Shown here: positions 11,376-13,210 of the stretch, piece by piece | Layout: each line of letters starts with the position of its first letter | Numbering within the stretch: the stretch's first letter is position 1 | Assembly: GCA_017861355.1 (NCBI GenBank) | Contig: JAGFXQ010000056.1 | Location: forward strand, 1 to 13,210 | Source of the DNA: Bacillota bacterium | GTDB taxonomy: Bacteria > Bacillota > Clostridia > Lachnospirales > Lachnospiraceae | Direction: 5' to 3' | DNA: 13,210 nucleotides | The notes under the pieces: model-generated | Told to the model about the DNA's origin: nothing | What the model saw: the letters and a program-made list of their open reading frames with translations, nothing else | Database searches by the model: none | Translations under genes and position numbers: made by a program

Positions 11376-13210
11376 ATGGATAACAATAACAATAATAATA
11401 AACAGAATAAAAATGGCACACCGAATAAGATGGTCATTATTATTACCCTGATATCAGCACTGGTCATCTGGTATATGTTTTGGACTCTGACCGAACAGAT
11501 TAAGGACAGTACCAATAAGCCGATTACCTATAGCGAATTTCTGCAGATGTTGGATAAGGGTGAGGTAGAGTCGGTATTAGTAAAGAATGATAACACAATC
11601 GTCATCACGCCGAAGAATCAGCCGGACAGTACTCTGAAAATTACCTATTATACCGGAGAATTTCTTGATCTGGGACTCGTAGATCGACTGGATAAAGCCA
11701 ATGTAAAATACGATCAAGAGGTGAACGATAACAGTTCCTCGATTATCACTACGATTCTCTCTTATGTTCTTCCCTTTGTCGCCATCTACGTGGTGATGTG
11801 GTTCCTATTCCGAACCATATCGAAGAATAGCGGTGGTGTCATGGGTGTCGGAAAGAGTAATGCCAAGGTCTATGTAGAGAAGCAAACCGGAGTTACCTTT
11901 AAAGATGTAGCCGGACAGGAGGAAGCGAAGGAATCCTTAACGGAGATTGTTGATTTCCTTCATAATCCTACAAAATATACCCGCATCGGTGCGAAGCTGC
12001 CGAAGGGCGCATTGCTCGTTGGGCCTCCCGGAACCGGTAAGACATTACTTGCCAAAGCAGTTGCAGGTGAAGCTAAGGTACCGTTCTTCTCCTTGTCAGG
12101 TTCTGACTTCGTAGAGATGTTCGTTGGTGTCGGTGCATCAAGAGTAAGAGATTTATTTAAACAGGCACAGCAGTCGGCTCCCTGTATCATATTTATTGAT
12201 GAGATTGATGCCATTGGTAAGAGCCGTGATTCTCATTACGGTGGTGGCAACGACGAACGTGAGCAGACCTTGAATCAGCTGTTGGCAAATATGGACGGCT
12301 TCGATTCTTCCAAGGGTCTGGTTATCCTTGGTGCTACGAATCGTCCGGAAGTACTGGATAAAGCATTACTTCGTCCCGGACGTTTTGATCGAAGAATTAT
12401 TGTAGATAAACCCGATTTAAAGGGTAGAGTGGATATTCTGAAGGTTCATGCAAAGAATGTATTAATGCATGACTCGGTAGATCTGGAGGCAATTGCCAGA
12501 GCTACCTCAGGAGCAGTAGGCTCAGATCTTGCCAATATGATCAATGAAGCTGCAATCCTGGCGGTAAAGCAGGGTAGAACTGTCGTTATGCAGGAAGATC
12601 TGTTTGAATCCGTGGAAGTAGTTATCGCAGGTAAAGAGAAGAAGGACCGTATTCTTAGTAAGGAAGAGAAGAAGATCGTGGCTTATCATGAGGTTGGTCA
12701 TGCACTGGTTACCGCACTGGAGAAGAATGCAGAGCCGGTACAGAAGATTACCATTGTTCCTAGAACAATGGGTTCCTTAGGATATGTAATGCAGGTTCCG
12801 GAGGAAGAGAAATATCTGATGAGTAAGGATGAGATACTGACCCGCATTGTTACTCTATATGGTGGCCGTGCTGCTGAGAAGCTGGTATTCAACTCGATTA
12901 CGACCGGTGCTTCCAATGATATTGAGAAAGCAACCTCCCTGGCCAGAGCGATGGTTACACAATACGGTATGTCCGACAAGTTTGGCCTCATGGGCCTTGA
13001 ATCGGTAGAGAACCGTTATCTGGACGGAAGAGCAGTACTCAACTGTGGTGATGACACCGCCGGTGAGATTGATAAAGAGGTAATGCAGATCCTAAAGACT
13101 TGTTATGAGAAAGCAGAAGAACTACTTGCCGGAAGTCGTGACGTCCTTGATAAGATAGCAGAACATCTGATCACGAAGGAGACCATCACCGGAGAAGAGT
13201 TTATGAAGAT
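11376..13210 (+). CDS. ftsH: ATP-dependent zinc metalloprotease FtsH (3' end outside the window)
   Basis: Membrane-anchored AAA+ protease that degrades damaged membrane proteins and selected regulators; 611 codons are visible and the frame runs off the right edge without a stop. After a short Asn-rich N-terminus come a first membrane helix (about 19-38), an extracytoplasmic domain (about 40-120) and a second helix (about 124-147). The AAA+ module has Walker A GPPGTGKT (216-223), Walker B IIFIDEID with Asp275 and Glu276, and the second region of homology RPGRFDRR with arginine fingers Arg333 and Arg336. The protease part has the zinc site HEVGH (438-442), Val replacing the commoner Ala, and the third ligand Asp515 in NDIEKAT. 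AGGAGG (11365-11370) precedes the ATG. It is transcribed divergently from pyrG from its own promoter. The family call is secure; only the C-terminal tail is missing. Confidence 0.98.
   Translation, partial: MDNNNNNNKQNKNGTPNKMVIIITLISALVIWYMFWTLTEQIKDSTNKPITYSEFLQMLDKGEVESVLVKNDNTIVITPKNQPDSTLKITYYTGEFLDLGLVDRLDKANVKYDQEVNDNSSSIITTILSYVLPFVAIYVVMWFLFRTISKNSGGVMGVGKSNAKVYVEKQTGVTFKDVAGQEEAKESLTEIVDFLHNPTKYTRIGAKLPKGALLVGPPGTGKTLLAKAVAGEAKVPFFSLSGSDFVEMFVGVGASRVRDLFKQAQQSAPCIIFIDEIDAIGKSRDSHYGGGNDEREQTLNQLLANMDGFDSSKGLVILGATNRPEVLDKALLRPGRFDRRIIVDKPDLKGRVDILKVHAKNVLMHDSVDLEAIARATSGAVGSDLANMINEAAILAVKQGRTVVMQEDLFESVEVVIAGKEKKDRILSKEEKKIVAYHEVGHALVTALEKNAEPVQKITIVPRTMGSLGYVMQVPEEEKYLMSKDEILTRIVTLYGGRAAEKLVFNSITTGASNDIEKATSLARAMVTQYGMSDKFGLMGLESVENRYLDGRAVLNCGDDTAGEIDKEVMQILKTCYEKAEELLAGSRDVLDKIAEHLITKETITGEEFMK

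Noticed and set aside
11382..11399. AAC/AAT trinucleotide run at the start of ftsH as a phase-variable repeat
   Set aside because: Triplet changes keep the frame, and an Asn-rich N-terminal tail is tolerated; no switching is implied.
1..13210. CRISPR arrays, tRNAs, rRNAs, insertion sequences or phage genes
   Set aside because: No regular repeat-spacer pattern, cloverleaf, transposase or flanking target duplication was seen.

Overview
The window comes from a flagellated, Gram-positive, low-to-moderate GC Firmicute, most likely a clostridial or Lachnospiraceae-type organism. That assignment rests on strong AGGAGG-type ribosome binding sites before nearly every gene, AT-rich intergenic DNA, intrinsic terminators, family-level protein resemblance and a near-consensus motility sigma factor (sigma-D/sigma-28) promoter. 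It is inference, since no marker gene here fixes the species.

The left two thirds (1-8657, all on +) look like the downstream part of a surface-glycan and protein-glycosylation island. A GNAT acetyltransferase of PseH type (24-500), the PLP aminotransferase PseC (574-1695) and the NAD-dependent dehydratase/epimerase PseB (1901-2899) cover the first three steps from UDP-GlcNAc towards pseudaminic acid. The remaining steps (PseG, PseI, PseF) are not in view and may lie upstream. A family 2 glycosyltransferase with C-terminal TPRs follows (2984-4069) and the block ends at a clear terminator (4114-4147). A large, unrecognised secreted protein (4469-6529) then starts its own unit behind a sigma-28-type promoter (4236-4262). 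After a structured spacer with two mutually exclusive hairpins come a second, paralogous GT2-TPR (6704-7720) and a protein resembling only the N-terminal half of the flagellin glycosyltransferase Maf (7743-8657). A reasonable model is that the Pse enzymes make the nonulosonic acid precursor, the GT2-TPR and Maf-like proteins put sugars on flagellin or on the secreted protein, and the whole is timed with flagellar assembly.

The right third is housekeeping. A small lipoprotein signal peptidase (LspA) homologue (8811-9293, +) has its own extended -10 promoter. Its 3' end overlaps the 3' end of CTP synthase pyrG (9237-10853, -) by 57 bp. The best terminator for pyrG lies inside the lspA-like coding sequence, so the two transcripts should be antisense to each other. 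pyrG has a near-consensus promoter about 220 nt upstream (11079-11107) and a long structured leader with a terminator and a perfectly complementary antiterminator arm, which looks like a riboswitch or attenuator that I cannot assign to a known class. Divergently, a TTGATT-17-TATAAT promoter (11263-11291) drives ftsH (11376 to beyond the window end), the membrane AAA+ zinc protease. I saw no tRNA, rRNA, CRISPR array, insertion sequence or attachment site.
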